Positions 48,833-57,647 of a DNA stretch of 64,000 nucleotides are shown here, in pieces. The position numbers and the translations under genes were made by a program. Each line of letters opens with the position of its first letter. Within the stretch, counting starts at the first letter, position 1. The notes under the pieces were generated by a model. That model was not told the origin of the DNA, did no database searches, and saw only the letters and a list, made by a program, of their open reading frames with translations. Source of the stretch: Hyphomicrobiales bacterium (lineage in GTDB: Bacteria > Pseudomonadota > Alphaproteobacteria > Rhizobiales > Rhizobiaceae); contig UBZP01000006.1 in NCBI GenBank assembly GCA_900469965.1, positions 1 through 64,000 on the forward strand, given 5' to 3'.

Positions 48833-49240
48833 ATGGCCGACAGTTTCAACTTTGAACTCGTTTCTCCCGAGCGGCTGCTGCTCTCCGGCAGCGTGACCGC
48901 GGTCGTCATTCCGGCCTCGGAAGGCGAGATGACCGTCATGGCCAACCACGCCCCGACGATGACGACGATCCAGCCCGGCGTCGTGACGGTCTCGTTCGCC
49001 GACGGCCAGACGGACCGCTACGTGGTGTTCGGCGGCTTCGCCGACATCCTGCCGACCGGCTGCACGCTCCTGGCGGAATCGGCCGTCCATATCGACGAGA
49101 TCAGCCGCGACGACATCGCCAAGCGGATCGAGGTCGCCCGCGGCGAGCTCGATGCGGCCCCGAACGACGAGCATCGCGCCAGCATTGAGCGCTATATCGC
49201 CCAGCTCGGCACCGTGCAGGGCACGATCCTGCCCGCCTGA
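48833..49240 (+). CDS. atpC: ATP synthase F1 subunit epsilon
   Basis: 135 residues from ATG 48833 (MADSFNFELVSPERLLLSG); ATG 48827 two codons earlier is possible. The N-terminal beta sandwich has PASEGEMTVMANHAP, and the C-terminal helices follow SRDDIAKRIEVARGEL. It regulates F1 rotation and hydrolysis. Last gene of the operon, followed by a clear terminator. Confidence 0.96.
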   Translation: MADSFNFELVSPERLLLSGSVTAVVIPASEGEMTVMANHAPTMTTIQPGVVTVSFADGQTDRYVVFGGFADILPTGCTLLAESAVHIDEISRDDIAKRIEVARGELDAAPNDEHRASIERYIAQLGTVQGTILPA

Positions 49241-49261
49241 AAGGCTGAATAGCTCCATTCA

Positions 49262-49285
49262 AACCCCGCTTCGGCGGGGTTTTTT
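49262..49285 (+). terminator. Rho-independent terminator of the atpHAGDC operon
   Basis: Stem AACCCCGC / GCGGGGTT with the stable TTCG tetraloop, followed by a run of T residues (49280-49285). It starts 21 bases after the atpC stop. Confidence 0.96.
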
Positions 49286-49443
49286 GTTGAAATGATGGAA
49301 CCCTCGCGGCCGGACCTGCTTTAACTACATGGCAAAGTCGACCGCTGCGGCGGGACTATTTGCTTTGAAAACGCGGCGGTTTGCTGCTTGAATGGCGCCG
49401 GTGCCAGCGCGCCGGGCTTTTATACGTATTGGAATGAGGATCG

Positions 49444-50871
49444 ATGTCTCAGAAAATCATCCCCGTCGTGATGGCGGGCGGGAAGGGCACGCGGCTGTGG
49501 CCTCTCTCACGTTCGACGGCTCCGAAGCAGTTCATGGATCTCTTGGGCAAGAAGACGCTGTTCCAGCGCACCCTCGAGCGGGTCGGAAACGATGAACTCT
49601 ACGAGGCGCCGATCATCCTGACCAATGCGGAATTCCGCTTTCTCGTCGCCGAGCAGGCACGCCTGATCGACCGGCCGCTCGCCAAGATCCTGCTGGAGCC
49701 GGTGGCGCGCAACACCGCGCCGGCGCTGGCGGTCGCGGCCTTGGTCGTGGCGCGGGAATCCGGCGAGGACGCGATCATGCAGGTCCTGGCATCGGACCAC
49801 GAGATCGTCGAGAACGAGGCCTATTTCGATGCCGTGGCGCGCGCGCGCGCAGCCGCTGCCAAGGGACGGCTCGTGACCTTCGGCATCACACCGACGGAGC
49901 CGGCGACCGGCTACGGCTACATCGAGAAGGGTGATGACCTCGGCGGCGGCGCCTACGCGGTCAAGCGCTTCATCGAAAAGCCGGATCAGGAGAAGGCCGA
50001 GCGGTTGCTCGCCGATGGCGGCTACCTGTGGAATTCCGGCATGTTCATGCTGCCTGTCGGCCTGTTCCTGCAGGAGTTGCGGCAACTTGCGCCCGAGGTC
50101 ATGGACGCCGCCGCGCAGGCGGTCTCGGCGTCCAAGGACGATCTCGATTTCGTGCGGCTGGACGAGGACGCCTTTTCCAAAGCGCCGGACATCTCGATCG
50201 ACTACGCGATCTTCGAGAAGACGCCGATGGCGGCCGTCGTGCCCTCGCCGATCGAGTGGTCCGACCTCGGCAGCTGGGATTCGGTCTGGAAGCTCGGCGC
50301 ACAGGACGACGACGGCAACGTCGCCGACGGCCGCACGACGCTGCTCGACACCCGCAACTCGCTGGTGCTGTCCAAGGACATCCATGTGGCCGTGCAGGGG
50401 CTTTCCGACATCGCCGTCATCGCCAGCGAGGACGCCGTCTATGTCGGGCGGATGGAGGACAGCCAGAACGTCGGCAAGCTGGTGAAGTTCCTCGCCTCGA
50501 AGAAGGCGACCGCGCCGCTGACCGAAACCCATCGCACCTCCTATCGCCCCTGGGGCGGCTACACGTCGGTGCTGAGCGGCGACCGCTTCCAGGTGAAGCG
50601 GCTGTTCGTCAAGCCGGGGCGCAGGCTGTCGCTGCAGAAGCACCACCACCGCTCCGAGCACTGGATCGTCGTGCGCGGCACGGCGGAGGTGACCGTGGGC
50701 GAGCGCGTGATCCCGCTGCGCGAGAACGAATCCGTCTATATCCCGCAGGGCGAACTGCATCGGCTGGCCAATCCCGGCAAGATCCTGCTCGAACTGATCG
50801 AGGTGCAGACCGGATCCTATCTCGGCGAGGACGACATCATCCGCATCGAGGACGAGTTCGGGCGGCAATAG
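49444..50871 (+). CDS. Mannose-1-phosphate guanylyltransferase/mannose-6-phosphate isomerase
   Basis: 475 residues with two domains. The N-terminal nucleotidyltransferase has GGKGTRLWPLSR, PVARNTAPALA and FIEKPD. The C-terminal cupin (RPWGGYTSVLSGDRFQVK, KHHHRSEHWIVVRGTAEV, YIPQGELHRL) is the type II phosphomannose isomerase part. It makes GDP-mannose for polysaccharide or LPS synthesis, and is of ManC/XanB/CpsB type. SD GAGG precedes ATG. No other sugar-nucleotide gene is adjacent. Confidence 0.93.
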   Translation: MSQKIIPVVMAGGKGTRLWPLSRSTAPKQFMDLLGKKTLFQRTLERVGNDELYEAPIILTNAEFRFLVAEQARLIDRPLAKILLEPVARNTAPALAVAALVVARESGEDAIMQVLASDHEIVENEAYFDAVARARAAAAKGRLVTFGITPTEPATGYGYIEKGDDLGGGAYAVKRFIEKPDQEKAERLLADGGYLWNSGMFMLPVGLFLQELRQLAPEVMDAAAQAVSASKDDLDFVRLDEDAFSKAPDISIDYAIFEKTPMAAVVPSPIEWSDLGSWDSVWKLGAQDDDGNVADGRTTLLDTRNSLVLSKDIHVAVQGLSDIAVIASEDAVYVGRMEDSQNVGKLVKFLASKKATAPLTETHRTSYRPWGGYTSVLSGDRFQVKRLFVKPGRRLSLQKHHHRSEHWIVVRGTAEVTVGERVIPLRENESVYIPQGELHRLANPGKILLELIEVQTGSYLGEDDIIRIEDEFGRQ

Positions 50872-50889
50872 CGCGATTTCGGGGGCGGG

Positions 50890-51648
50890 TCAGACGAACC
50901 TTGCCCCCGTCCCGTCGACCCTCAGCACGGTCAATCGGCCGGTGGCGAAGCAACCCGTGTCGATGCCGATCCGGCCCGGTGCGAGGTCGGGCTCGGCGCT
51001 CGGCGTGTGGCCGTGCACCACGATCAGCGGCAGTCCGGGCCCGTCGGTCAGGAACGGCTCGCGGATCCAGATGAGATCCTCGTCCTCCTGGTCTTCGAGC
51101 GCGATCGCCGGCCTCACGCCGGCATGGACGAAGAGATAGTTCCCGACGTGCAGGAAGACCGGCAGCGCGGCGAGGAACGCCAGGTGCGCCTGCGGGACGG
51201 CGCGCACGAGCCCGGCCCCCTCCCGCCACAGGACCTCCTCCGGGTCGATGCCATAGGATTGCAGCGTCACGGCGCCGCCAAAGTTCGGCCCGAGCCAGTA
51301 CATGGAGCCGGCCGGGTCTTCCAGGAAATTCAGGAACGTGTCGTCGTGATTGCCGCAAAGGGCGATGCGGGCGAGGCCGTCGTCGTGCGGTTTCGTCAGG
51401 TGGTCCAGGACGGCGGCCGACTGCGGGCCGCGGTCGACATAGTCGCCGAGATATACGACCAGGGCCGCCCCACCCGATCGGCGCGCCGCATCCTGGCGGA
51501 TCCGTGCTTCAGCCGCGACGAGCTGGTCGTAGCAGCCGTGGACGTCGCCAACGGCATAGATGGCCGGCGGCGGCCCCTCCAGGCGCAGCCTGCGCCTGGC
51601 GCGATGGCGGACCGGGATTTCGACGAGGCGGTATGACGACGATTGCAT
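50890..51648 (-). CDS. Serine/threonine phosphatase-like metallophosphoesterase
   Basis: 252 residues from ATG 51648; a GTG two codons upstream is also in frame. PPP-family metal motifs are present in order: GDVHGCYDQL, GDYVDRGPQS, GNHDDTFLNFL, then HAGVRPA and VVHGHTP. It should hydrolyse phosphoproteins or diadenosine-type nucleotides in the cytoplasm; the substrate is not clear. It is convergent with the guanylyltransferase gene, with only 18 bases between them, and is downstream of the unknown membrane-anchored gene. Confidence 0.88.
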   Translation of the reverse strand: MQSSSYRLVEIPVRHRARRRLRLEGPPPAIYAVGDVHGCYDQLVAAEARIRQDAARRSGGAALVVYLGDYVDRGPQSAAVLDHLTKPHDDGLARIALCGNHDDTFLNFLEDPAGSMYWLGPNFGGAVTLQSYGIDPEEVLWREGAGLVRAVPQAHLAFLAALPVFLHVGNYLFVHAGVRPAIALEDQEDEDLIWIREPFLTDGPGLPLIVVHGHTPSAEPDLAPGRIGIDTGCFATGRLTVLRVDGTGARFV

Positions 51649-51693
51649 CGTCACAGCTTAGTTCATCATGCGCTTTGGGAGAACGCGTTTCCG

Positions 51694-52497
51694 TCACTTG
51701 CGGTCGGCCATCGGATGCTCGGGCATCGGCAGCCACTGGTCGCGGTTGAAGTAGTCCGGCAGGTAGGTGTTCTTCGGCCGGGTGCGGTCCGGCGTGATGG
51801 TGAAGTTGTAGCGCGGCGTCTCCCCGAACTCCCGCTTCAGCTGGAAGCGGTTGCCGAACACGACGATGTTGAAGTCCTTCAGCGCCCGGATGTTTTCCGC
51901 GACTTCCGGCACGTCGCTCCAGCGCAGTTCCTTGAAGAAGATGTCGATCGCGGCGATGGCGGCGTCGGTCAGGGCGGTACGGCTCCCGTCGTTTTCGAGG
52001 TTCAGCTTGATCCGGAAGGAGCTGAAGCGCTCCTCGTCGTTGCCGCGGATGGAGAGATAGGCCGATGTTTTCGGGCCGTCGCCGTCACCTTCGGCGGGAA
52101 ACTCCCGCAGGGAGGTGCATTCCCAGCCGCCGCCGGCCAGACCCTCCTGCCAGCCGCCGCTGGCGAAGCCTGCAGGCTCCATCGCCTCGCAAAGCTGCCT
52201 GGGATCGCGGCGCACCGGGCGGGTGAACTTCGTCTCCATCGGGGCGATGCGCGACACCAGCCTCTCGGGGATCTCCACCCGCGGCCGGGGGATCCGGTTG
52301 CCGCGGATCTCGTAGGAGCGCGGCTCCCTCGCCACCTGTTGCGAGCGAATGGCGGGATAGCCGAAATGCTGGAGCAGCCTGTTCAGGTTGCGATAGTCGT
52401 TGGCGAGCAGCACGGTCGCCGCGATGGCAGAGAGGATGCCCAGCGTCAGCAGCGCAAACAGGAACTTGCCGGATCTGCCCTTCTCACGGTCCGCCAT
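51694..52497 (-). CDS. Membrane-anchored protein of unknown function (possibly DUF6030)
   Basis: 267 residues from ATG 52497; upstream in-frame sequence is low complexity. After a short basic N-terminus there is one transmembrane helix (FLFALLTLGILSAIAATVLL), then an extracytoplasmic domain with two Cys (LCEAMEPAGF, WECTSL) and FKELRWSDVP, KDFNIVVFGNRFQLKREFG. The overall architecture recalls rhizobial proteins I remember as DUF6030, but this needs a search. Function unknown. It lies upstream of the phosphatase on the same strand (45-base gap). Confidence 0.65.
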   Translation of the reverse strand: MADREKGRSGKFLFALLTLGILSAIAATVLLANDYRNLNRLLQHFGYPAIRSQQVAREPRSYEIRGNRIPRPRVEIPERLVSRIAPMETKFTRPVRRDPRQLCEAMEPAGFASGGWQEGLAGGGWECTSLREFPAEGDGDGPKTSAYLSIRGNDEERFSSFRIKLNLENDGSRTALTDAAIAAIDIFFKELRWSDVPEVAENIRALKDFNIVVFGNRFQLKREFGETPRYNFTITPDRTRPKNTYLPDYFNRDQWLPMPEHPMADRK

Positions 52498-52530
52498 GCC
52501 GCCAATGACGTTGCCCGATCGCTGCGCGGT

Positions 52531-52561
52531 CACCGGACCGGTTCGGGCCGGTCGGCCGGTG
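52531..52561. terminator. Hairpin between the LysR gene and the unknown membrane gene
   Basis: CACCGG-ACCGG (52531-52541) pairs with CCGGT-CGG-CCGGTG (52548-52561), with a 3-base bulge and a 6-base loop. It lies after the LysR stop on the minus strand. No T-run is present, so this is only a possible terminator or mRNA structure. Confidence 0.3.
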
Positions 52562-52632
52562 GCGCCGGGATTGCCGGCGTCCGGTGATAGGGCACAACGG
52601 GGCATCCGGCAAGCGTCAGAAAGAGGGGGTGG

Positions 52633-53559
52633 TCAGGCCTCGGTCCCGGCTGCGGCCTCCTCCGGTGCGGCCAGCGCCGCGTGCAGGTCGAGGACGTCCT
52701 GCGGCGAGGTGCGGAAACGCGGCAGGCCGAGATAGTAGCCGTAGCCGGTCCTGAGGCTTCTGGAGCCGAGAGTGACCAGCCGTCCTTCGCCCAGCGCCTC
52801 CTGCAGGAGGCCGAGGCTGCCGAGCGCCACGCCGTCGCCGCGGACTGCGGCGTCCACCGCCATCAGATAGGTCGAGAAGGTGAAGCGCGGCCGCGCCGCC
52901 CTTGCCTCGGCCTGTGCGCCGAGCCGGTCGAACCATTGCCGGAACGAGACCCAATTGGCGTTGAAGCGGTCGTAGTCGATCAGGTCGAGCCTTGCGAGCT
53001 CCGGCAGCGTGAGCGCGGCCGGATCGTCGATGCCGCGGCTTCGCAGGTATTCGGGCGCTGCGACCGGCGCCAGCTCCTCGGCGAGAAGGGGGGTCAGCAG
53101 CCAGCGGGGATGCTCGCCGAGACAGTAGAGGATCACGAGGTCGTTGTTCTCCGAGGCGAGATCGGACGGACTGTCGGAGGTGAGCAGGCGGATCGACAGG
53201 CCGGCATTGGCCTTGCCGAATTCGCGCAGCCGCCGGCCGAGCCAGAGATGGGAGACCGAACCGCTGGCGGCGATGGCGATCGTCTGCCCGGAACTGCTGC
53301 GGAACGGCTCCAGGCTCTCCTCCAGATAGTCCAGCGTGGCGCGGATGCGCTGGAACAGCCGTTCGCCGCCCGGCGTCAGTTCCAGGTTCTTGCCGCGGCG
53401 GACGAACAGCTCGGCGTTCAGATGGCCCTCCAGCCCCTTGATGCGGCGGCTGACGGCGGCCTGGGTGATGTTCAGTTCGCGGCCGGCGCGCGAAAAGTTC
53501 ATGTGCCGGCAGGCTGCGTCGAAGACGCGGAAGGCTTCGAGCGGGATCTTGTCGAGCAT
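52633..53559 (-). CDS. LysR family transcriptional regulator
   Basis: 308 residues from ATG 53559. The winged-helix DNA-binding domain occupies about residues 1-60 (FRVFDAACRHMNFSRAGREL, ITQAAVSRRIKGLEGHL). The effector domain with IAIAASGSVSHLWLGRRL follows, of GcvA-like type. It is divergent from the alcohol dehydrogenase gene with 111 bases between them, containing an ATCGAA-N11-TTCGAT dyad. It is therefore the likely regulator of the adjacent dehydrogenase cluster. Confidence 0.92.
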   Translation of the reverse strand: MLDKIPLEAFRVFDAACRHMNFSRAGRELNITQAAVSRRIKGLEGHLNAELFVRRGKNLELTPGGERLFQRIRATLDYLEESLEPFRSSSGQTIAIAASGSVSHLWLGRRLREFGKANAGLSIRLLTSDSPSDLASENNDLVILYCLGEHPRWLLTPLLAEELAPVAAPEYLRSRGIDDPAALTLPELARLDLIDYDRFNANWVSFRQWFDRLGAQAEARAARPRFTFSTYLMAVDAAVRGDGVALGSLGLLQEALGEGRLVTLGSRSLRTGYGYYLGLPRFRTSPQDVLDLHAALAAPEEAAAGTEA

Positions 53560-53581
53560 GGCCTCATCATGACTTGAAGTT

Positions 53582-53604
53582 ATCGAAATTGCCGAAAATT
53601 CGAT
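53582..53604. promoter_or_regulatory. LysR-type binding site (perfect dyad, N11 spacer)
   Basis: ATCGAA at 53582-53587 and TTCGAT at 53599-53604 are exact reverse complements separated by 11 bases. This fits the LysR consensus T-N11-A within a dyad. It lies 22 bases from the LysR start and 66 bases from the dehydrogenase start, as expected for an autoregulated divergent promoter. Confidence 0.75.
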
Positions 53605-53670
53605 GGATTTGAAAATATCAGATCGTGATGCAGGGTAAAGCCCAGGAGTCACCGGCATCAGGAGCCGCCC

Positions 53671-54813
53671 GTGCAGTTCACCACGTCCTTCGTTCCCGAA
53701 ATCCGCTTCGGCAACAATCTCCACGAGACCGTCGGCAGGGCGGCCGCCGGGCTCGGCGCCAGGCGGGCGGCGATCGTGATCGATGGCTTCCTGGCGCAGG
53801 CCGGGCTCGCCGATGCGATCGCCGCGCAGCTCGCAAAAGAGGGGATCGACAGCCGGATATTCTCAAGTTTTTCGGGCGAGCCGAAGCTGAAGCACGTCCG
53901 CGAGGCGACGGCCGTCGTCACCGGATGCGACCTCGTGATCGGCGTGGGGGGCGGATCGGCGCTGGACATCGCCAAGATCGCGGCCTGCTGCGCGGCCTCC
54001 GGCAAGGATGCGATGCACTACGCGCTGGCCGCCAATCCGTTGCCGGAAAACCCGCTGAAGAAGATCCTCGTGCCGACGACCGCCGGAACCGGCTCGGAGA
54101 CCTCGGCCACGAACATCTTCGCAAGCGCGGAGGGCAAGAAGCTCTGGATCTGGGGGCGGGAGACGAAGGCGGATCTGGTGCTGCTCGATCCGGTGCTGAC
54201 GGCGACGCTGCCGTCGAACCTGACGGCCTGGTGCGGCCTCGACGCCTTCATCCATGCCTTCGAGGCGGCGACGAACAGGAACACCCATGCCGGCGGTCAG
54301 TTCTATGCGCACGCGGCGCTGAAGCTTCTCTCCGGGGCGCTGGAGACGGCGGTCAGGGAGCCGCAGAACCTTGAGGCGCGGGGGCAGGTGCTGCTCGGCT
54401 CCTGCCATGCCGGTGTGGCGATCGACAATTGCGGCACGGCCGTCGCCCACAACATCAGCCATGCGCTGGCGGGGCTCGCGCCGGTCCACCACGGGCTTGC
54501 GACCGCGCTCGGCTTCGAGGCCACGCTCGGCTGGCTGGTCGAGGCGGACACGCCGGAGCTGAATGCGGCCGCCCGCGCCTGCGGGCTTGGATCGGCATCC
54601 GAGCTGCCCGCCTTCGTTTCGAACCTGATGGACCGCACGGGGATCGAGCGCGCCTTGCCGAAAGCCTTTGCCGGCCACGATGCCGCCGCACTGGCCGGCG
54701 AGATGCGCGCGCCGGAGAACCAGCCGATGCGGCGCGCGACGGTCCGCGAGATTTCCGATGCCGACATCGATGCGTTCGCCCAGCGCATCATGGCGCTGCC
54801 GAAGACGCTCTGA
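53671..54813 (+). CDS. Iron-containing alcohol dehydrogenase
   Basis: 380 residues from GTG 53671, with CAGGAG at a good distance. The NAD-binding GVGGGSALDIAK, the PTTAGTGSE segment and the metal-site region DAFIHAFEAATNRNTHA, followed by HNISHALAGLAPVHHGLATA, identify the Fe-type ADH family (group III). It oxidises an alcohol or reduces an aldehyde; the substrate is unknown. First gene of an operon with aldehyde dehydrogenase 15 bases later and an enolase-superfamily gene. Confidence 0.92.
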   Translation: MQFTTSFVPEIRFGNNLHETVGRAAAGLGARRAAIVIDGFLAQAGLADAIAAQLAKEGIDSRIFSSFSGEPKLKHVREATAVVTGCDLVIGVGGGSALDIAKIAACCAASGKDAMHYALAANPLPENPLKKILVPTTAGTGSETSATNIFASAEGKKLWIWGRETKADLVLLDPVLTATLPSNLTAWCGLDAFIHAFEAATNRNTHAGGQFYAHAALKLLSGALETAVREPQNLEARGQVLLGSCHAGVAIDNCGTAVAHNISHALAGLAPVHHGLATALGFEATLGWLVEADTPELNAAARACGLGSASELPAFVSNLMDRTGIERALPKAFAGHDAAALAGEMRAPENQPMRRATVREISDADIDAFAQRIMALPKTL

Positions 54814-54828
54814 CATTCGAGGTGAGAC

Positions 54829-56328
54829 ATGACCACGCATTTGAGCCGTGACCACTGGGAGAAGCTGCTCGCCGGGCTGAGGCTGGAGGGGCGCCACTTC
54901 ATCGACGGCGAATTCCGGCCCTCTGTTTCCGGCGAGACCTTCACCCGCATCCGGCCGATGGACGGCAGGCCGGGCGGCACGCTCTCGCGCGGGAACGCCG
55001 CCGATGTCGATGCTGCCGTCGCCTCGGCGCGGGCCGCGTTCGCAAGCGGCGTCTGGCGCCACAAGGAGCCCGGCGAGAAGAAGAAGATCATGCTGGCGTG
55101 GGCGGAGCTGATCCGCGCCCATGGCGAGGAACTGGCGATGCTCGAGACGATCGACGTCGGCAAGCCGGTGATGGCCTCGCTCCATGTCGACGTGCGCCTC
55201 TGCGCCGACGGCATCCAGTACTACGGCGAGATGATCGACAAGATGTACGACGAGATCGCACCCACCGGGCCGAAGGCGCGGGCGCTGGTGCGGAAGGTGC
55301 CGCTCGGCGTCATCGGCGCGATCACGCCGTGGAACTATCCGATGATCATCGACGCCTGGAAGCTGGGACCGGCGATCGCCGCGGGCAATTCCGTGGTGCT
55401 GAAGCCGGCCGAGCAGTCGTCGCTGTCGGCGCTGCGGCTGGCGGCGCTTGGCCTCGAGGCGGGGCTGCCGGCCGGGGTGCTGAACGTCGTCACCGGCTAC
55501 GGCGAGGAGACCGGCAAGCCGCTGGCGCTGCACATGGACGTCGACATGATCGCGTTCACCGGCTCCACCGAGGTCGGCAAGCTGATCATGGGCTATGCGG
55601 CGCAGTCGAACGTCAAGCGGGTGGCGCTGGAACTCGGCGGCAAGTCGCCACTCGTCGTCTTCGCGGACGCCGATCTCGATGCGGCCGCCTCGGCCGCCGC
55701 CTGGGGCTGCTTCTACAATTCCGGCGAGACCTGCCACGCCTCGACGCGGCTTCTGGTCCAGCGTTCGGTCCAGGACGAGCTGATCGCGAGGATCAAGGAC
55801 GTCACCGAGCGCGAGATCGCGCTCAGGCATCCGCTCGATCCTTCCGCCCAGATCGGCGCGCTGATCGAGGAGGCGCACATGGAGAAGGTGCTTTCCATGA
55901 TCGCCGCCGGCGAACGGGAAGGCGCGCGCCGCGCCTTCGGCGCCGAGCGGGTCCTTTCGGAGACCGGCGGCTATTATGTCTCGCCGGGCGTCTTCGTCGA
56001 CATGACCAACGACATGAGCCTGGCGCGGCAGGAGATCTTCGGGCCGGTGCTGGCGGCCATCCCCTTCGACACGGAGGAGGAGGCGCTCGCCATCGCCAAC
56101 GACACGATCTACGGTCTCGCCGGCGCCGTATTCACCAGGGACATGGACCGGGCGCACCGCTTTTCGGAAGGCCTGCATGCGGGTACGGTCTGGATCAACA
56201 CCTACGACATGTCGACCTTCGCAACCCCCTTCGGCGGCTTCAAGCAATCCGGCTTCGGGCGCGACCGGTCGGTGCATGCGATCGACAAGTATTGCGACTA
56301 CAAGACGATCTGGCAGCAGTTCGGGTGA
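54829..56328 (+). CDS. Aldehyde dehydrogenase (NAD(P)-dependent)
   Basis: 499 residues. Motifs in order: GAITPWNYPMIIDAWKLGPA, FTGSTEVGKLI, catalytic Glu in ELGGKSPLVVF and catalytic Cys in YNSGETCHAS; the C-terminus has TPFGGFKQSGFGRD. It resembles betaine-aldehyde and gamma-aminobutyraldehyde dehydrogenases. It would oxidise the aldehyde made by the preceding alcohol dehydrogenase to the acid. Substrate not determined. Confidence 0.92.
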   Translation: MTTHLSRDHWEKLLAGLRLEGRHFIDGEFRPSVSGETFTRIRPMDGRPGGTLSRGNAADVDAAVASARAAFASGVWRHKEPGEKKKIMLAWAELIRAHGEELAMLETIDVGKPVMASLHVDVRLCADGIQYYGEMIDKMYDEIAPTGPKARALVRKVPLGVIGAITPWNYPMIIDAWKLGPAIAAGNSVVLKPAEQSSLSALRLAALGLEAGLPAGVLNVVTGYGEETGKPLALHMDVDMIAFTGSTEVGKLIMGYAAQSNVKRVALELGGKSPLVVFADADLDAAASAAAWGCFYNSGETCHASTRLLVQRSVQDELIARIKDVTEREIALRHPLDPSAQIGALIEEAHMEKVLSMIAAGEREGARRAFGAERVLSETGGYYVSPGVFVDMTNDMSLARQEIFGPVLAAIPFDTEEEALAIANDTIYGLAGAVFTRDMDRAHRFSEGLHAGTVWINTYDMSTFATPFGGFKQSGFGRDRSVHAIDKYCDYKTIWQQFG

Positions 56329-56356
56329 AACATGACTTGCCGTCGCACGGGCGCCT

Positions 56357-56494
56357 GCCCCTTACCCTAGCCCTCTCCCCGCAGGCGGGGAGAGGGGACG
56401 TGGCAAACCCCGGTTCTGGTGGGGATAGCAAGGGCGCGGTGGTCGCCCTTCTCCCCGTTCACGGGGAGAAGGTGCCGGCAGGCGGATGAGGGGC
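56357..56494. repeat. RIME-like palindromic intergenic element
   Basis: About 138 bases with two nested large inverted repeats: CCCTCTCCCCGC-AG-GCGGGGAGAGGG (56371-56396) and CCTTCTCCCCGT-TC-ACGGGGAGAAGG (56447-56472). Outer GCCCCT (56357-56362) and AGGGGC (56489-56494) also pair. The layout and words match the Rhizobium intergenic mosaic elements (RIME). It lies between the aldehyde dehydrogenase and enolase-family genes. Confidence 0.85.
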
Positions 56495-56525
56495 GCACAC
56501 CCCGGAGAGATAGGGAAGAGACAGC

Positions 56526-57647
56526 ATGAGCCGCATCGTTTCGATCGAGATCTCCCACCATCGCCTGCCGCTGGACCCGCCGTTCAAGGCGAGCTGGGAC
56601 GGCCGGCCGCGCCGGCATTTCGACGCCACGATCGTGCGCGTGCGCGACGACGAGGGGCGCGAGGGCATCGGCTCGGGCGACCTGATGAAGGGCTTCGAGG
56701 GGCACGAGGACCTGTTCGTCGGCCAGGACCCGCGCCATCTCGAGCGGCACTACGAGGTGCTGTCGCACATCAATTTCCACTATGGCCGCTGCTGGCCGCT
56801 GGATCTGGCGCTGTGGGACCTTTCCGGCAAGATCACCGGCGAGCCGGTCTGGCGCATGCTCGGCGGCCGCGCCGACCGGGTGCGGCTCTATGCGTCCTCC
56901 GGCGTGCTGCGCGAACCCGCCGCCATGGCCGACCAGGCGGAGCGCTACCTTTCGGAGGGTTTTCCGGCGATGAAGGTGCGCTTCTCCTCGTCCGCCGGCG
57001 GTCGCGACGGCTGGCACGACGACGTGAAGGCGCTGGAGGCGATCCGCGCCCGCGTCGGCGACCGGCTGGAGCTGATGGTCGACTGCAACCAGGGTTGGCG
57101 GATGCCCTGGGATACGACGCTGCCCTGGACCTTCAAGGACGCGCTGGCGGTGGCGAAGGAACTGGAGCGGCTCGGCATCTACTGGATGGAGGAGCCGCTG
57201 TTCCGCGCCGACCGCAAGGGCATGAAGGCGCTGAAGGAGGCGACCTCGGTGCGGATCGCCGGCGGCGAGATGACCCGCGAGCTCTACGAGTTCCGCGACA
57301 TCATCGAGGAGCGGGCCTTCGACGTGATCCAGCCGGACGTGGCGCTCGTCGGCGGCATCACCGGCTGCCGCAGGCTGGCCTACCAGGCGCGCGAGGCGGG
57401 CGTGACGTTCACGCCGCACAGCTGGACGAACGGCATCGGCGTGCTCGCCAATGCGCACCTGACCGCCGGCTGCGGCGACGCGCCGTTCCTCGAATATCCC
57501 TACGACAATCCCGAATGGAGCGAGGCCCGGCGCGACTATCCGATGGTCCGGCCGCTGCAGCACAAGGATGGCTGGCTGGAGCTCGGCGAGGCGCCCGGGC
57601 TCGGCGTCACCCTCGACGAGGATCGGCTCCGGGCGACGCGGATCTGA
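56526..57647 (+). CDS. Enolase-superfamily enzyme (mandelate racemase/muconate lactonizing type)
   Basis: 373 residues. A capping domain (residues 1-120) is followed by the barrel. The metal ligands are Asp in MVDCNQGW, Glu in WMEEPL and Glu in AGGEM; the base is in FTPHSWTNGIG (His) and on the other side the strand-2 motif is MKVRF (K-x-R rather than the K-x-K of mandelate racemase). It is probably an acid-sugar dehydratase or racemase, acting on the alpha proton of a carboxylate. It fits an ADH-ALDH-dehydratase pathway, but the substrate is unknown. A RIME-like repeat precedes it, so co-transcription is likely but not certain. Confidence 0.88.
   Translation: MSRIVSIEISHHRLPLDPPFKASWDGRPRRHFDATIVRVRDDEGREGIGSGDLMKGFEGHEDLFVGQDPRHLERHYEVLSHINFHYGRCWPLDLALWDLSGKITGEPVWRMLGGRADRVRLYASSGVLREPAAMADQAERYLSEGFPAMKVRFSSSAGGRDGWHDDVKALEAIRARVGDRLELMVDCNQGWRMPWDTTLPWTFKDALAVAKELERLGIYWMEEPLFRADRKGMKALKEATSVRIAGGEMTRELYEFRDIIEERAFDVIQPDVALVGGITGCRRLAYQAREAGVTFTPHSWTNGIGVLANAHLTAGCGDAPFLEYPYDNPEWSEARRDYPMVRPLQHKDGWLELGEAPGLGVTLDEDRLRATRI

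Noticed and set aside
49241-49443. Stress promoter upstream of the guanylyltransferase gene
   Set aside because: GGAAC is present near 49310 but no CGTT follows at 16-17 bases.
53863-56277. Open frame of about 800 codons on the minus strand opposite the ADH and ALDH genes
   Set aside because: Shadow of two clear dehydrogenases; no start signal or recognisable domain.
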